A stretch of DNA of 64,000 nt, from NCBI GenBank assembly GCA_016789405.1, contig JAEUPQ010000040.1, positions 124,001 through 188,000 on the forward strand, in the 5' to 3' direction. The first letter of the stretch is position 1. Each line of letters starts with the position of its first letter. The position numbers and the translations under genes are program-made. The stretch is from Lysobacteraceae bacterium. GTDB taxonomy: Bacteria; Pseudomonadota; Gammaproteobacteria; Xanthomonadales; Xanthomonadaceae. Shown piece after piece: positions 25,166-34,760 of the stretch. A model generated the notes under the pieces. That model was not told where the DNA came from, did not search any database, and saw nothing but the letters and a program-made list of their open reading frames with translations.

Positions 25166-26155
25166 TCACAGTGCAGCCCGCATGCGATTGCGCGCGAGCT
25201 GCGTGCAGGTCTCGATCGCCGCGAACAGGCTGGATGGATCGGCCAGTCCCCGGCCCGCCAGGTCCAACGCCGTGCCGTGGTCGACCGCGACGCGGGGGTA
25301 AGGCAGGCCGAGTGTCATGTTCACGGCCTGCTCGAATCCGCTGTATTTCAGCACCGGCAGGCCCTGGTCGTGGTACATCGCCAGGACCGCGTCGAAACCG
25401 GCGAGCTTGGCCGGCAGGAAGGCGGTATCGGCCGGCAGCGGGCCGATCAGGTTCCAACCCTCGCCGCGCAGGCGCTCGAGCAGCGGAATCACGATGTCCA
25501 GTTCCTCACGGCCCAGGTGCCCCTCTTCTCCCGCATGCGGATTCAGGCCGAGGACTGCGATGCGCGGCGACTCGATGCCGAAGTCGCGGCGCAGTGCGCC
25601 ATGCAGGATGCGCAGCGTGCGCTCGAGGCTGTCGTGCGTGATCGCGTCGGCGACGTCACGCAGCGGCAGGTGCGTGGTGACCAGCGCGACCCGGACGATG
25701 TCGTTGGCGAGCATCATCACCACCTCGCAACCGGCCTGCGCGGCCAGCAGCTCGGTGGTCCCGGTGTAGGGAATGCCGCCATTGTTGATCGCGGCCTTGT
25801 GCACCGGACCGGTGACGATGCCGTCGCACAGGCCCTGCAGGCAGGCGCCGGCGGCGGTTTCAAGCGAGGCAATGGTCGCGCGCGCGTTGCGCGGCGCAGG
25901 CTGGCCGAACGCGGTCGCGATCGCCAGCGGGATCTCGACGTGCGCCAATGCGCCCGGCCCTGCGGCCGATGGATCGTTGGGTGATATCAGGCGCAGGGGC
26001 AGCGCGATGGCGTGCGCAGCTCGCAGCAGGGTGTCACGATCGCCATAAACGACGAGGTCCGCGCCCCAGGAGCACTGGGCGGCGCGGACCACGAGTTCGG
26101 GGCCGATGCCAGCCGGCTCGCCCGGGACCAGCGCGAGACGGGGGCGTTGGCGCAT
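25166..26155 (-). CDS. pdxA: 4-hydroxythreonine-4-phosphate dehydrogenase PdxA
   Basis: NAD-dependent dehydrogenase of the DXP-dependent vitamin B6 route. It gives an unstable ketone that loses CO2 and is then used by PdxJ. The 329-aa length is exactly the family norm. Motifs are LALVPGEPAGIGPELVV at the N terminus, VTGPVHKAAIN, the metal site around VTTHLPLRDV, GLNPHAGEEGHLG, and AMYHDQGLPVLKY. It lies 21 bases after surA in the leftward lptD-surA-pdxA operon. Confidence 0.97.
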   Translation of the reverse strand: MRQRPRLALVPGEPAGIGPELVVRAAQCSWGADLVVYGDRDTLLRAAHAIALPLRLISPNDPSAAGPGALAHVEIPLAIATAFGQPAPRNARATIASLETAAGACLQGLCDGIVTGPVHKAAINNGGIPYTGTTELLAAQAGCEVVMMLANDIVRVALVTTHLPLRDVADAITHDSLERTLRILHGALRRDFGIESPRIAVLGLNPHAGEEGHLGREELDIVIPLLERLRGEGWNLIGPLPADTAFLPAKLAGFDAVLAMYHDQGLPVLKYSGFEQAVNMTLGLPYPRVAVDHGTALDLAGRGLADPSSLFAAIETCTQLARNRMRAAL

Positions 26156-26176
26156 CGGAATGCTCGGTTGCGGCGA

Positions 26177-27487
26177 TCAGCCGGCCTTGCCGGCAGCGTC
26201 CGCGCCAACGCGGATGTCGATGAAAGCTTCGCCGCGAATCTGGCGCAGGAAGGTGTCCCACTGCGCTTCGAACTTGCGCTGGCCGATGGCTTCGCGGGCC
26301 TTGGCACGGCGGTTCTCGTTGGTCGCGTTGATCTGGCGGCTGGCGATGCGCTGGACGATGTGCCAGCCCGACTGGGTCTTGAATGCGGTCGACACCTGGC
26401 CGTCCGTCAGCGCGGACACCTGCTTGCCGAATTCAGGGCCGAAGTCATCCTGGCCGAACCAGCCCAGGTCGCCGCCGCGGGGCTTGCTGGCGGTGTCTTC
26501 GGATTCCTTGCTGGCGACCTCGGCAAAATCGGCGCCGCCGCGCACGCGGGCCAGCAGGGTGTCGATCTTCGCCTTTGCGGCCGCGTCATCACCGTTCTCC
26601 GGCGTGCGGACGAGGATATGGCGGGCCTGGTACTGGGTGGCCATCTCGGTGCCGGAGGCCTCTTCGCTGCGGACATCTTCCAGCTTGATCAACTGGAAGC
26701 CGCTCGGGCCACGGATCGGACCGACGATCTGGCCACGCTGCATCGTGCGGATGGTGTTGCCGAAGCTGGTCGGCACCTGGTCGAGGCTGCGCCAGCCCAG
26801 GTCGCCGCCTTCCAGCGCGTTCGGGCTGTCGGAATAACGCACGGCCGCTGCGCTGAATTCCATTTCACCCTTGTCGAGCAGGGCCTTGATGCCTTCGATC
26901 TTCTTCTCGCCGGTGGCGATCTGTTCGGCCGTGGCGCCTTCGGGCAAGGCGACGAGGATGTGCGACAGGCGGTACTGCGCGGAGCCGCTGCCTTGCACGG
27001 CCATCGCGGCGTCGACTTCGGCTTCGCTGATGTCGACCTGCTGCTGCGCGAAGCGCTGGCGGAGGCGCTGGACCGTGATCTCTTCGCGCAGGGAATTGCG
27101 GAAGTCGACCAGGGAAATGCCATCGCGGGCCAGCTGCTGGCGCAACTGGTCGCTGCTGAGGTTGTTCTGGCGCGCGATGTTGGCCACCGCGGCATTCACT
27201 TCCTCATCGGACACGCGCAAGCCGGTGCGCTCGGCGCTGGCGGTCTGCAGCTTGATCAGGATCAGGCGTTCCAGCACCTGGCGCTGCAGCACGTTGACGG
27301 GCGGCAACTGGGCTTCGCGGCCGGCGTACTGGGCGCGGATATTGACGACAGCCCGGTCCAGTTCGCTCTGCAGGATGACGTCTTCGTCGACCACCGCGGC
27401 GATCCGGTCCAGCGGCTGTTGGGCGAAGGCGGAGAAGCTGCCGACCAGGAGGACGGCGAGGGTGAGGCTGCGAAGCGATCGGATCAT
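26177..27487 (-). CDS. surA: Periplasmic chaperone/prolyl isomerase SurA
   Basis: Main chaperone for outer-membrane proteins, 436 aa. A signal peptide (LRSLTLAVLLVGSFSAFAQQ) is followed by the N-terminal chaperone domain (LDRIAAVVDEDVILQSELD) and two parvulin domains. The first contains YRLSHILVALPEGA and EGGDLGWRSLDQVPTSF, the second QARHILVRTPENGD and RGGDLGWFGQDDFGPEF. A C-terminal helix completes the core. The start at 27487 overlaps the lptD stop by 4 bases, coupling it to its best-known client. Confidence 0.97.
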   Translation of the reverse strand: MIRSLRSLTLAVLLVGSFSAFAQQPLDRIAAVVDEDVILQSELDRAVVNIRAQYAGREAQLPPVNVLQRQVLERLILIKLQTASAERTGLRVSDEEVNAAVANIARQNNLSSDQLRQQLARDGISLVDFRNSLREEITVQRLRQRFAQQQVDISEAEVDAAMAVQGSGSAQYRLSHILVALPEGATAEQIATGEKKIEGIKALLDKGEMEFSAAAVRYSDSPNALEGGDLGWRSLDQVPTSFGNTIRTMQRGQIVGPIRGPSGFQLIKLEDVRSEEASGTEMATQYQARHILVRTPENGDDAAAKAKIDTLLARVRGGADFAEVASKESEDTASKPRGGDLGWFGQDDFGPEFGKQVSALTDGQVSTAFKTQSGWHIVQRIASRQINATNENRRAKAREAIGQRKFEAQWDTFLRQIRGEAFIDIRVGADAAGKAG

Positions 27488-29916
27488 GGGACAGAGTCTG
27501 GAGAGGGGAGATCGCCGCCACCGCGCGTCTGGGGGGGCGGAACGAGGGACAGGTCCTCGCGGTAATAGCCGAGGATAGCACGGCGCAGACGGCCTTCCGT
27601 GTCGGGTCCTGCGGAGCCTAGCCCCTTGAGTTCGATTTCCAGCTGAATGGCGCTGTTGAGCTCTTCGCCGCGGTTGCGCAGGTAGCGGCGCCCGACCAGG
27701 CGCACGGCCACACAGCAGCTTTCCCACTGCACGCCGGCGATGCCTTCCAGCATCTGGTCTTCGCGCAGCGAGTAGTAGTAGCGGCCGACCAGGCTCCAGG
27801 TCGGGTTGATCGGGTACAGGAACGACAGATCGGCCTGTTCCAGCAGGTCGCGGCGATAGCGATAGCTCAGGTTGACGATGCCCGAATCGCCGATCAGGTA
27901 GCGGGTGCGGACGCTGGCGAGATCCCGGCGGCCGGCCTTCGGGTCCCACTGGTAGCTGGCGCCGATGGTCCAGCGGTCGTTCGCGGCGTAGTTGATGTCG
28001 GTGATCCAGGCCGACTTGCCCTGCTCGATCGGCGACTCGCCCGGCACGGTGACCCGCGAGTCCTCGAAATAGCGGATCTGGCCCAGGCTCGCGGACAGTT
28101 TTTCGCGGCCATCGGATTCCCGGATCAGGCGGGTCGAGATCGCGAGGGTCAGCTGGTTGCCGTCGGTCTGGCGATCGGCGCCGGAGTAACGGTTGTCGCG
28201 GAACAGCTGGCCCCAGCCGAAGGTGAGCGGCCGGGTGTCGAACACCGGGATGCCGGACTGGTCGCGATAAGGCGCGTTGAAGTAGAACAGGCGCGGTTCC
28301 AGCGTGTGCAGGTAGCGGGTACCGCCGATGCTCGCCTGGCGATCGAAATAGACGCCGGCGTCGATGGTGCCGATCGGCAGGCTGCGGGTGATGCGGTCGT
28401 TGCGGTATTGCTGCACCAGCGGGCCCATGACCAGGGGATCGTTCACGTCCAGGCCGTTGCGGCGGGCATGCGTCAGTGCGCGGTCGAGCGCGTTGCCGGA
28501 GAGCTGGAAGCTGGTGTAGCGCCAGGCGAGGGTGGGGCGCAGGAACCAGCTGTCGCCTTCGAGCGGCAGTTGCACGAACGGACGGATGTCGACGCGCGTG
28601 CCGCCGCTGAAGACCTCGTGGTCGAAACGGATCGCTTCCGCATCGAAGCCGGCATTGAACCAGGGCGTGAACGGCTGGTCCCAGCGCATGTGCGCGCGCG
28701 GCAGGCGATTGAAGGGCAGGTTCGTGTCGCGCAGCGTGTAGTCGGCCAACTGCCAGTAGTCGGCCATGACCGAGGCCTCCCAGTAGCGGCCGCGGCCATA
28801 GAGGCCGATGTCGCTGGGCACGAACGAGTAGGCCGAGCCGTTGAGGTTGTTGCTGGCGTCGTCGAGGTAGCGCGGATCGCTGACCCAGCCGAGGTTGGCG
28901 CGCGCCTGCCACTGCGGCCCCAGGTTCTGGTTGCCCACGAAGCGCAGGTAACCACGGTCGTCGCGACGCCGGTTCGATGCCGGGATGCCTTCGGCGATCT
29001 CCTCGTCGCGTTCGCGGTCGGCCAGCTGGTCGGATGGCAGGAAGGCACCGTCGAGCACGCCCTTGCCGGTTTCGGTCAGGTATCGGAATTCGCCACCGAG
29101 CTGCAGGCCGCGTTTGCTCATCCAGCGCGGCGTGAGCGTGGCGTCCATGTTCGGCGCGAGGTTCAGGTAGATCGGCTGGCGGTAGTCGAAACCGTTGCGC
29201 CCTGACTGCGAGATCGCCGGGTAGAGCAGGCCGGTGCGGCGGCGGTCGTCGACCGGGAAGCGGAACCAGGGCAGGTACAGCACCGGGATCCGGCCGATGC
29301 GCAGGGTCGCGTGGCGCGCGGTGCCCATGCCTTCCTCGGTGTCCACGTCGATCTGCCTGGCGTGGAGTTCCCAGGCGCGAGCGCCCGGCGGGCAGGTGGA
29401 ATACGTCGAGCCGAAGAGCGAACCGACGTCGCCGTTCATGACGATGCGATCGGCGCCGCCGTTGCCGCGCCGGCGGGTGAGCTGGTACTTGATGTCCTCC
29501 AGCTCGTGCGTGTCCTTGCCCTGGTCGCCCTTGGCGCGCGCTGCACTCAGGCGCATGCCGCGGTCCTGGTAGCGCACGGTGCCTTCGGCGACGTAGGTTT
29601 CCTTCTCCTGGTCGTAGCTCAGGTTGTCGGCCAGCAGAAGCTGCTCTCCGCGACGCAGGCTGACATTGCCGTCGAGATTGAGGACCTGGCCCTCGGTGCC
29701 TTCGAGCGAATCGCCGGTGACTTCGGTTTCATCGGTCGGCGCCTGGGTACCTGCCTGCTGGGGAGGCAGCTTGTCCGCGAACGCAGGCACCACTTCCTCG
29801 ATCGGGCACAGCGCCCAGTTCTCGGGCGGCTGGTCGGCCGCGTGCGCCGACAGCGACAGGGCGATGCAGAAGGGCAGCGGCAACAGGCGGAGGTTCTTTC
29901 GCACGCGGTCAACCAT
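27484..29916 (-). CDS. lptD: LPS-assembly outer-membrane protein LptD
   Basis: Outer-membrane beta-barrel that inserts LPS in the outer leaflet with LptE, 810 aa. After the signal peptide (PLPFCIALSLSAHAADQ) come the periplasmic OstA/LptA-like domain (GQVLNLDGNVSLRRGEQLLL) and a barrel of about 550 residues. The disulfide cysteines expected for LptD are visible: WALCPIEE, YSTCPPGARAWE and the pair ESCCVAVRL. ATG 29916 gives the best signal peptide; an in-frame ATG at 29949 adds 11 residues. Neither has a clear ribosome site. Confidence 0.95.
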   Translation of the reverse strand: MVDRVRKNLRLLPLPFCIALSLSAHAADQPPENWALCPIEEVVPAFADKLPPQQAGTQAPTDETEVTGDSLEGTEGQVLNLDGNVSLRRGEQLLLADNLSYDQEKETYVAEGTVRYQDRGMRLSAARAKGDQGKDTHELEDIKYQLTRRRGNGGADRIVMNGDVGSLFGSTYSTCPPGARAWELHARQIDVDTEEGMGTARHATLRIGRIPVLYLPWFRFPVDDRRRTGLLYPAISQSGRNGFDYRQPIYLNLAPNMDATLTPRWMSKRGLQLGGEFRYLTETGKGVLDGAFLPSDQLADRERDEEIAEGIPASNRRRDDRGYLRFVGNQNLGPQWQARANLGWVSDPRYLDDASNNLNGSAYSFVPSDIGLYGRGRYWEASVMADYWQLADYTLRDTNLPFNRLPRAHMRWDQPFTPWFNAGFDAEAIRFDHEVFSGGTRVDIRPFVQLPLEGDSWFLRPTLAWRYTSFQLSGNALDRALTHARRNGLDVNDPLVMGPLVQQYRNDRITRSLPIGTIDAGVYFDRQASIGGTRYLHTLEPRLFYFNAPYRDQSGIPVFDTRPLTFGWGQLFRDNRYSGADRQTDGNQLTLAISTRLIRESDGREKLSASLGQIRYFEDSRVTVPGESPIEQGKSAWITDINYAANDRWTIGASYQWDPKAGRRDLASVRTRYLIGDSGIVNLSYRYRRDLLEQADLSFLYPINPTWSLVGRYYYSLREDQMLEGIAGVQWESCCVAVRLVGRRYLRNRGEELNSAIQLEIELKGLGSAGPDTEGRLRRAILGYYREDLSLVPPPQTRGGGDLPSPDSVP

Positions 29917-29986
29917 TGAAGTAGGCAAATCCCGGCTAGCTTGACGCATCCGCCCCGGGGCGGCAACGCGGGGTGCGTGCGGTGGC

Positions 29987-30907
29987 TCAGCGGGCGGACA
30001 GCGCGCCCACGTGCGCAGCGCAGGATTCGCTCAGGCCCTGGAGGTCGTAGCCGCCTTCCAGGCTGGAAACGACGCGCCCGTCGGCATGGCGTTCGGCGAT
30101 GGCGACCAGTTCCCGGGTGATCCAGGCGAAGTCATCGGCCTCCAGCTGCAATTGCGCCAGGGGATCGAGTCGGTGCGCATCGAAGCCGGCGGAAATCATC
30201 ACCAGCTGCGGTCGGAAGGCGTCGAGCTGCGGGAGCAGGCGCGTGCGCCACGCCTCGCGGAACTGCGCGCTGCCGGCGCCGGGCGGCAACGGGGCGTTGA
30301 AGATGTTCTGCACGCCGCGATCGCTGGCATGGCCGCTGTCCGGGTACAGCGGAAGCTGGTGGGAGCTGGCGAAGACGACGCGCGGCTCGGCATCGAAGAT
30401 CGCCTGGGTGCCGTTGCCGTGGTGCACGTCGAAGTCGGCGATGGCGATGCGCGACAGTCCGTGCTTGTCGAGGGCATGGGCGGCGCCGACGGCGATCGAG
30501 TTGAACAGGCAGAAGCCCATCGCCGCGCTGGTGGTGGCGTGGTGGCCGGGCGGGCGCACGGCGCAGAACGCACGCTTCACTTCGCCGCCCAGCACCATGT
30601 CCACGGCGGCCGTGACCGCGCCCGCGGCGCGCAGCCCGGCTTCGGCCGAGGCCGGCGAGAGCACGGTGTCCGGATCGAGCCAGATGCGGTGCGAGGGCCG
30701 CGTTTCGAGCACGGCATGGAGCAGCGCGTCCGTGTGCACGCGAAGCAGTTGTCCGCGGGTCGCACGCGGTGCTTCGATCCATTCGAGATCGGGCAGGCGC
30801 GCGCGGAGGAGATCGGTGACGGCCTGCAGCCTTGCCGGGCACTCCGCATGGCCCGGACCGGTGTCGTGGGCGAGGCAGGCGGGGTGGCTGAAGACGGGCA
30901 GGCTCAT
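29987..30907 (-). CDS. Histone deacetylase-family (AcuC/ApaH-like amidohydrolase) protein
   Basis: A 306-aa zinc deacetylase of the arginase/deacetylase fold. The catalytic motifs are all present: HDTGPGHAECPARL, RPPGHHATTSAAMGFCLFN (active-site His pair), IADFDVHHGNGTQAIF (zinc Asp and His), MISAGFDAHRLDPLA and SLEGGYDL. Bacterial members deacetylate acetyl-lysine, polyamines or other amides, and the substrate here is not known. It begins inside the stop of the adenosyltransferase gene (ATGA overlap). Confidence 0.93.
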   Translation of the reverse strand: MSLPVFSHPACLAHDTGPGHAECPARLQAVTDLLRARLPDLEWIEAPRATRGQLLRVHTDALLHAVLETRPSHRIWLDPDTVLSPASAEAGLRAAGAVTAAVDMVLGGEVKRAFCAVRPPGHHATTSAAMGFCLFNSIAVGAAHALDKHGLSRIAIADFDVHHGNGTQAIFDAEPRVVFASSHQLPLYPDSGHASDRGVQNIFNAPLPPGAGSAQFREAWRTRLLPQLDAFRPQLVMISAGFDAHRLDPLAQLQLEADDFAWITRELVAIAERHADGRVVSSLEGGYDLQGLSESCAAHVGALSAR

Positions 30908-31464
30908 GCTTGCGGCTTGCGGCGCTCGTGTTGCCAGAGGACTTCGCCGTGGCCGCCGTGTCGCGCCAGCACGCGTGCCAGCACGAACAGCAGGTCCGAA
31001 AGCCGGTTCAGGTAGCGGATCGCCTGCGGGCGCACGGCGTCATGGTGCGAGAGCGTCACGCATTCGCGCTCGGCGCGACGGACGATGGTGCGCGCCAGAT
31101 GGCAGCGCGCCGCAGCTTCGCCACCGCCGGGCAGGATGAAATCCTTCAGCGGGGGAAGTGGATCGTTGAAATGGTCGAGCTGCTGTTCGAGGCGCTCGAT
31201 GTCGGCATCTTCGATCGCGGCGTGGCCGGGGATGCACAGTTCGCCGCCGAGGTCGAACATCTGGTGCTGGATCATGGTCAGCAGACCGCGGACATCGTCC
31301 GGCAGGTCGGTGGCCAGCAGCACGCCGATGGCCGAATTGGCCTCGTCAACCGTGCCGTAGGCCGACACCCGCGCCGAATCCTTGGCGACGCGGCTGCCAT
31401 CGCCCAGACCGGTCGTGCCGTCGTCGCCGGTCTTGGTGTAGATCTTGGAGAGGCGATTGCCCAT
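30904..31464 (-). CDS. PduO-type cob(I)alamin adenosyltransferase
   Basis: Makes adenosylcobalamin from cob(I)alamin and ATP. The 186-aa product shows the N-terminal ATP loop KIYTKTGDDGTTGLGDGSRV, SAYGTVDEANSAIG, the arginine helix LARTIVRRAERECV, and YLNRLSDLLFVLARVLARH. It is a trimeric five-helix bundle in known structures. No cobalamin biosynthesis or B12-dependent gene is in the window. It is coupled to the deacetylase-family gene by a 4-base overlap. Confidence 0.94.
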   Translation of the reverse strand: MGNRLSKIYTKTGDDGTTGLGDGSRVAKDSARVSAYGTVDEANSAIGVLLATDLPDDVRGLLTMIQHQMFDLGGELCIPGHAAIEDADIERLEQQLDHFNDPLPPLKDFILPGGGEAAARCHLARTIVRRAERECVTLSHHDAVRPQAIRYLNRLSDLLFVLARVLARHGGHGEVLWQHERRKPQA

Positions 31465-31590
31465 GAATCAGTCCTGGTGCGATCCGGAGCGACGGTCATC
31501 CCCGCGCATGCGAGGGGCCATGCCTGGCCGGGATTCGAGCCGTCGACCTCGCATCGGCGAGATCGACGGCGCTGGATGCTTTCGAGATCC

Positions 31591-32181
31591 TTACACCGTC
31601 TGCGCGCGCAGCGAAGGCAGGCGCTCGCGCAGCAGGTCGAAACCGCCGAACAGCAGTGCGGCGTAGAACAGCGTGCCGAGCACGGTCCACTGGAAGAACG
31701 GGATGCCGGCGACGTAGGCGGCGACCAGGCCCGCACCCGTCTGCGGATACATGGTCGAGCCGAACCAGGTGGTGAAGTTGGTGACCACGAAGAACAGCAC
31801 CGAGCCGGCGAGCGAATAGCCGAGCACGCGGCCGGCGACGGCCTTGCCACGCAGGCCGAAACCCATGATGGTGGACAGCGCGATGCACAGGTAGATGGAC
31901 CAGAAGCCGATGCCGGCCATGTAGCTCAGGTAGCTGCCGCCCATGATCGCGGCCAGCGCGAGATCCGACACCAGCATCGCCACCAGCGGAACGGCCACGG
32001 CCCAGGCGCGATTCGCGAAATGGGCGCCACCGAAGAGGGCCATCGCCTCGACCGGCGAGAAGTTCGGCGGATGCGGCAGCAGCCTGCTGAGGGCGGCGAT
32101 CAGGATCATACCGGCGAGCATCAGCGGGCCGGGCGCCAGCAGGCGGCCGGTGGAAGGGGACAGGGTGTCGGGACGGTTCAT
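31591..32181 (-). CDS. DUF6580-like integral membrane protein
   Basis: A 196-aa membrane protein with five or six predicted helices (LAPGPLMLAGMILIAALSRL; AVAVPLVAMLVSDLALAAI; GIGFWSIYLCIALSTIMGFG; LAGSVLFFVVTNFTTWF; FFQWTVLGTLFYAALLFGGF). The segment LLPHPPNFSPVEAMALFGGA is a conserved marker of this family, which recalls ECF-transporter S components and may serve vitamin uptake; this is an inference. The start MNRPDTLSPSTG at 32181 is chosen over a longer non-membrane extension. Confidence 0.8.
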   Translation of the reverse strand: MNRPDTLSPSTGRLLAPGPLMLAGMILIAALSRLLPHPPNFSPVEAMALFGGAHFANRAWAVAVPLVAMLVSDLALAAIMGGSYLSYMAGIGFWSIYLCIALSTIMGFGLRGKAVAGRVLGYSLAGSVLFFVVTNFTTWFGSTMYPQTGAGLVAAYVAGIPFFQWTVLGTLFYAALLFGGFDLLRERLPSLRAQTV

Positions 32182-32225
32182 TCGGGCGTCGGTCGTTCGG
32201 AACACAGAGGCGTTAGCATAGCGCA

Positions 32226-33500
32226 ATGTCTTCCCCCGCCCCCCCGTCCACACCCCTGGAATTCCTTTCCGGCGGTCCGGCTGCGGCGCTTCACGACGTC
32301 CTGATCGTCGGTGGCGGCCTGGTCGGTGCCAGCCTTGCCATTGCCCTGGACCGGTCTGGTCTGGATGTCGCGCTGGTCGAGGCTGCGCCCCCGAGTGCAT
32401 TGCCGGCGGTATTCGACCAGCGCAACCTGAGCCTCGCGGAAGCCAGCGTCAACGCACTGGAATCGCTCGGCGTGATGTCTCGCCTGCGCGCGCCGACCGG
32501 CGCCATCCGGCGCATCCACATCAGCCGCAGCGGGGATTTCGGCCGAGTCAGGCTCGACGCCTCGGAGCATGGTCGCGAGCGCTTCGGCCAGGTCGTCGTC
32601 GCCCGCGATTTCGGCGAGGCGCTCGAAGCGACGCTGGCGTCGCTTCCACGGCTGCGACGCTACCGGCCCGCACGCTTCCTGGGTTTCGAAGATGCCGGCG
32701 ACGCGTGCCGGATCGCGCGACTGGCGACGGACGACGGCGAGTCGCGTCTGGCGGTCCGGCTCGTCGTGGCGGCCGACGGCACCGCCAGCGCGGTGCGCGA
32801 TGCCCTCGGCATTCCCGCGACAAGGCATGACTACGGCCAGACGCTCTTCGTCGCCCGCGTGCGCGGCGAACGCGCGCCCGATGGCACCGCCTGGGAACGC
32901 CTGACCGATCACGGCCCGACGGCAGTCCTGCCGCGAGGCGATGGGCATTACGGCGTGATCCATGGCGTGGCCCGCGATGAGGCCGACGCCGTCGCCGCAC
33001 TCGACGATGCTGCGTTCCTCGAACGGCTCCAGCGCGCGTTCGGCTGGCGAGCGGGTCGATTCGTGGCCGCCGGTCCACGCAGCGCATATTCGATGCAGCG
33101 TGTGCTCGCCGAGCGCACGGTTGCACCACGTGCGGTCCTGGTCGGCAATGCCGCGCAGACCCTGCACCCGATCGGCGCGCAGGGCTTCAACCTCGGCTTG
33201 CGCGATGCGCTGGTCCTGGTCGAATGCATCGAAGCCGCACAGGCGGCTGGCGACGACATCGGCGGAGCCGGCACGCTTTCGGCATGGGCCGCGCGTCGTC
33301 GCGAGGATCGCGAACGCACCCTTGCGTTTTCCGACGGGCTAGCGCGGGCGACCGCGAATCCGTCGCCGTTGCTTGCCGCGATGCGCGGCCTGGGATTGCT
33401 CGCGCTGGATCACGACGCTGCGCTGCGCGCGCGCGTGGTCGGTGGCGCGATGGGTTATCGCGGCGACGTGCCGCGCCTGTGTCGTGGAGAAGCTGCATGA
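32226..33500 (+). CDS. ubiH: UbiH-type FAD-dependent ubiquinone hydroxylase
   Basis: Class A flavin monooxygenase of ubiquinone synthesis, 424 aa. It has the Rossmann dinucleotide motif VLIVGGGLVGASLAIALDRS at about residues 25-44, the VVAADGTASAVRDALG segment, and the FAD-ribose motif LVGNAAQTLHPIGAQGFNLG. UbiH and UbiI/UbiF are paralogues, so the ring position hydroxylated is uncertain. It overlaps the next paralogue by 4 bases (ATGA), so the two hydroxylases form one translational unit. Confidence 0.88.
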   Translation: MSSPAPPSTPLEFLSGGPAAALHDVLIVGGGLVGASLAIALDRSGLDVALVEAAPPSALPAVFDQRNLSLAEASVNALESLGVMSRLRAPTGAIRRIHISRSGDFGRVRLDASEHGRERFGQVVVARDFGEALEATLASLPRLRRYRPARFLGFEDAGDACRIARLATDDGESRLAVRLVVAADGTASAVRDALGIPATRHDYGQTLFVARVRGERAPDGTAWERLTDHGPTAVLPRGDGHYGVIHGVARDEADAVAALDDAAFLERLQRAFGWRAGRFVAAGPRSAYSMQRVLAERTVAPRAVLVGNAAQTLHPIGAQGFNLGLRDALVLVECIEAAQAAGDDIGGAGTLSAWAARRREDRERTLAFSDGLARATANPSPLLAAMRGLGLLALDHDAALRARVVGGAMGYRGDVPRLCRGEAA

Positions 33501-34717
33501 ACCGTCGCTCGAACACCGGTCGTCGCGTCGATGTCGCCGTGGTCGGTGGTGGCGTGGTCGGCGCCGCATGCGCGCTGGCGCTGTCGCGGCAGGGACTGCT
33601 GGTTTCCCTGATCGAGCGTCGCGAGCCCGCACAGTGGACGACGGAAGAACACGACCTGCGCGTCTACGCCTTCGCGCCGGACAATGCGGCCTTGCTGTCC
33701 GCACTCGGCGTCTGGGATGGCATCGTCGCCGCGCGCGCCCAGCCCTATCGGCGCATGCGCGTCTGGGATGCAGCCGGTGGCGATGAACTGAGTTTCGATG
33801 CCGATGACGTGGCGGTTCGGCAGCTTGGCTGGATCGTGGAGAACGACTTGCTGCAGGATCGCCTGTGGGCGGCGCTGCGGGCGTCCGACGTGTCGCTGCG
33901 CTGCCCGGCATCGGTGGTGGGACTGATCCAGGACAGCGACGCCGATCCTGAAGGCGTGGCGACGATCGAACTCGACGACGGGCTTCGCGTGGAAGCGCGC
34001 ATCGTCATCGCGGCAGACGGCGGGAATTCCGCGCTGCGAGACATGGCAGGCATCGAGACGCGCACAGCTGCATACGACCAGCAGGGCGTGGTGGCTTACA
34101 TCGCGACCGAACTGCCGAATGAAGAGACCGCCTGGCAGCGGTTCCTGCCGACCGGCCCGCTGGCCTTCCTGCCGTGCTTGCCGTGGCCGGAGGCGCCGAA
34201 CGTCAGTTCGATCGTCTGGACGCTCCCCGACGTCGAAGCCACGCGCGTGGTCGCGTTGGACGACGATGCCTTCGCCGAAGAATTGACGCGCGCGTTCGCA
34301 TCCCGCCTCGGCGATTGCAGGCCGCTCACGCGGCGCGTTGCGTTCCCGCTGCGCCGCCAGTTGGCGCAGACCTATGTCGCAGGGCGTGTGCTGGCGATGG
34401 GCGATGCCGCGCATGTGGTGCATCCGCTGGCAGGGCAGGGCGTGAACCTCGGCCTGCGCGACGTCGCCGCGCTGCGCGATGCCGTGATCGCCGCGCAGGC
34501 GCGCAAGGCCGACTGGGCCGCCCCGCATCGACTCGCGCGCTGGGCGCGCGAGCGTCGAAGCGATGCCACCGCTTCGGCCTACGCCTTCGGCGCGATCAAC
34601 CGGGTGTTCTCGAACGACGACCTGGTCACCACGCTGCTGCGCGGCCATGCGCTGGGACTGGCCGGGAAGATCGCGCCGCTCAATCGCGCGCTGTGGCGAC
34701 ACGCGGCGGGCGTGTGA
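33497..34717 (+). CDS. UbiI/UbiF-family FAD-dependent ubiquinone hydroxylase
   Basis: Second class A flavin monooxygenase, 406 aa, paralogous to the gene upstream. Motifs are VAVVGGGVVGAACALALSRQ, VIAADGGNSALRDMAGI, and LAMGDAAHVVHPLAGQGVNL with GLRDVAALRDAV. The C-terminal ASAYAFGAINRVFSNDD and GKIAPLNRALWRHAAG segments fit UbiF/UbiI. It hydroxylates a different ring carbon of the quinone than UbiH; which one cannot be assigned. The start lies within the ubiH-type stop. Confidence 0.88.
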   Translation: MNRRSNTGRRVDVAVVGGGVVGAACALALSRQGLLVSLIERREPAQWTTEEHDLRVYAFAPDNAALLSALGVWDGIVAARAQPYRRMRVWDAAGGDELSFDADDVAVRQLGWIVENDLLQDRLWAALRASDVSLRCPASVVGLIQDSDADPEGVATIELDDGLRVEARIVIAADGGNSALRDMAGIETRTAAYDQQGVVAYIATELPNEETAWQRFLPTGPLAFLPCLPWPEAPNVSSIVWTLPDVEATRVVALDDDAFAEELTRAFASRLGDCRPLTRRVAFPLRRQLAQTYVAGRVLAMGDAAHVVHPLAGQGVNLGLRDVAALRDAVIAAQARKADWAAPHRLARWARERRSDATASAYAFGAINRVFSNDDLVTTLLRGHALGLAGKIAPLNRALWRHAAGV

Positions 34718-34760
34718 GCCAGGTGAACCAAGACACGTCCAACAGGGAACGATCCGCTGC

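Noticed and set aside
31500-31590. Possible tRNA 3' half (GATTCGAGCC) on either strand
   Set aside because: No T-stem pairing around the TTCGA-like bases and no anticodon or acceptor stem. It is a chance match inside an intergenic gap.
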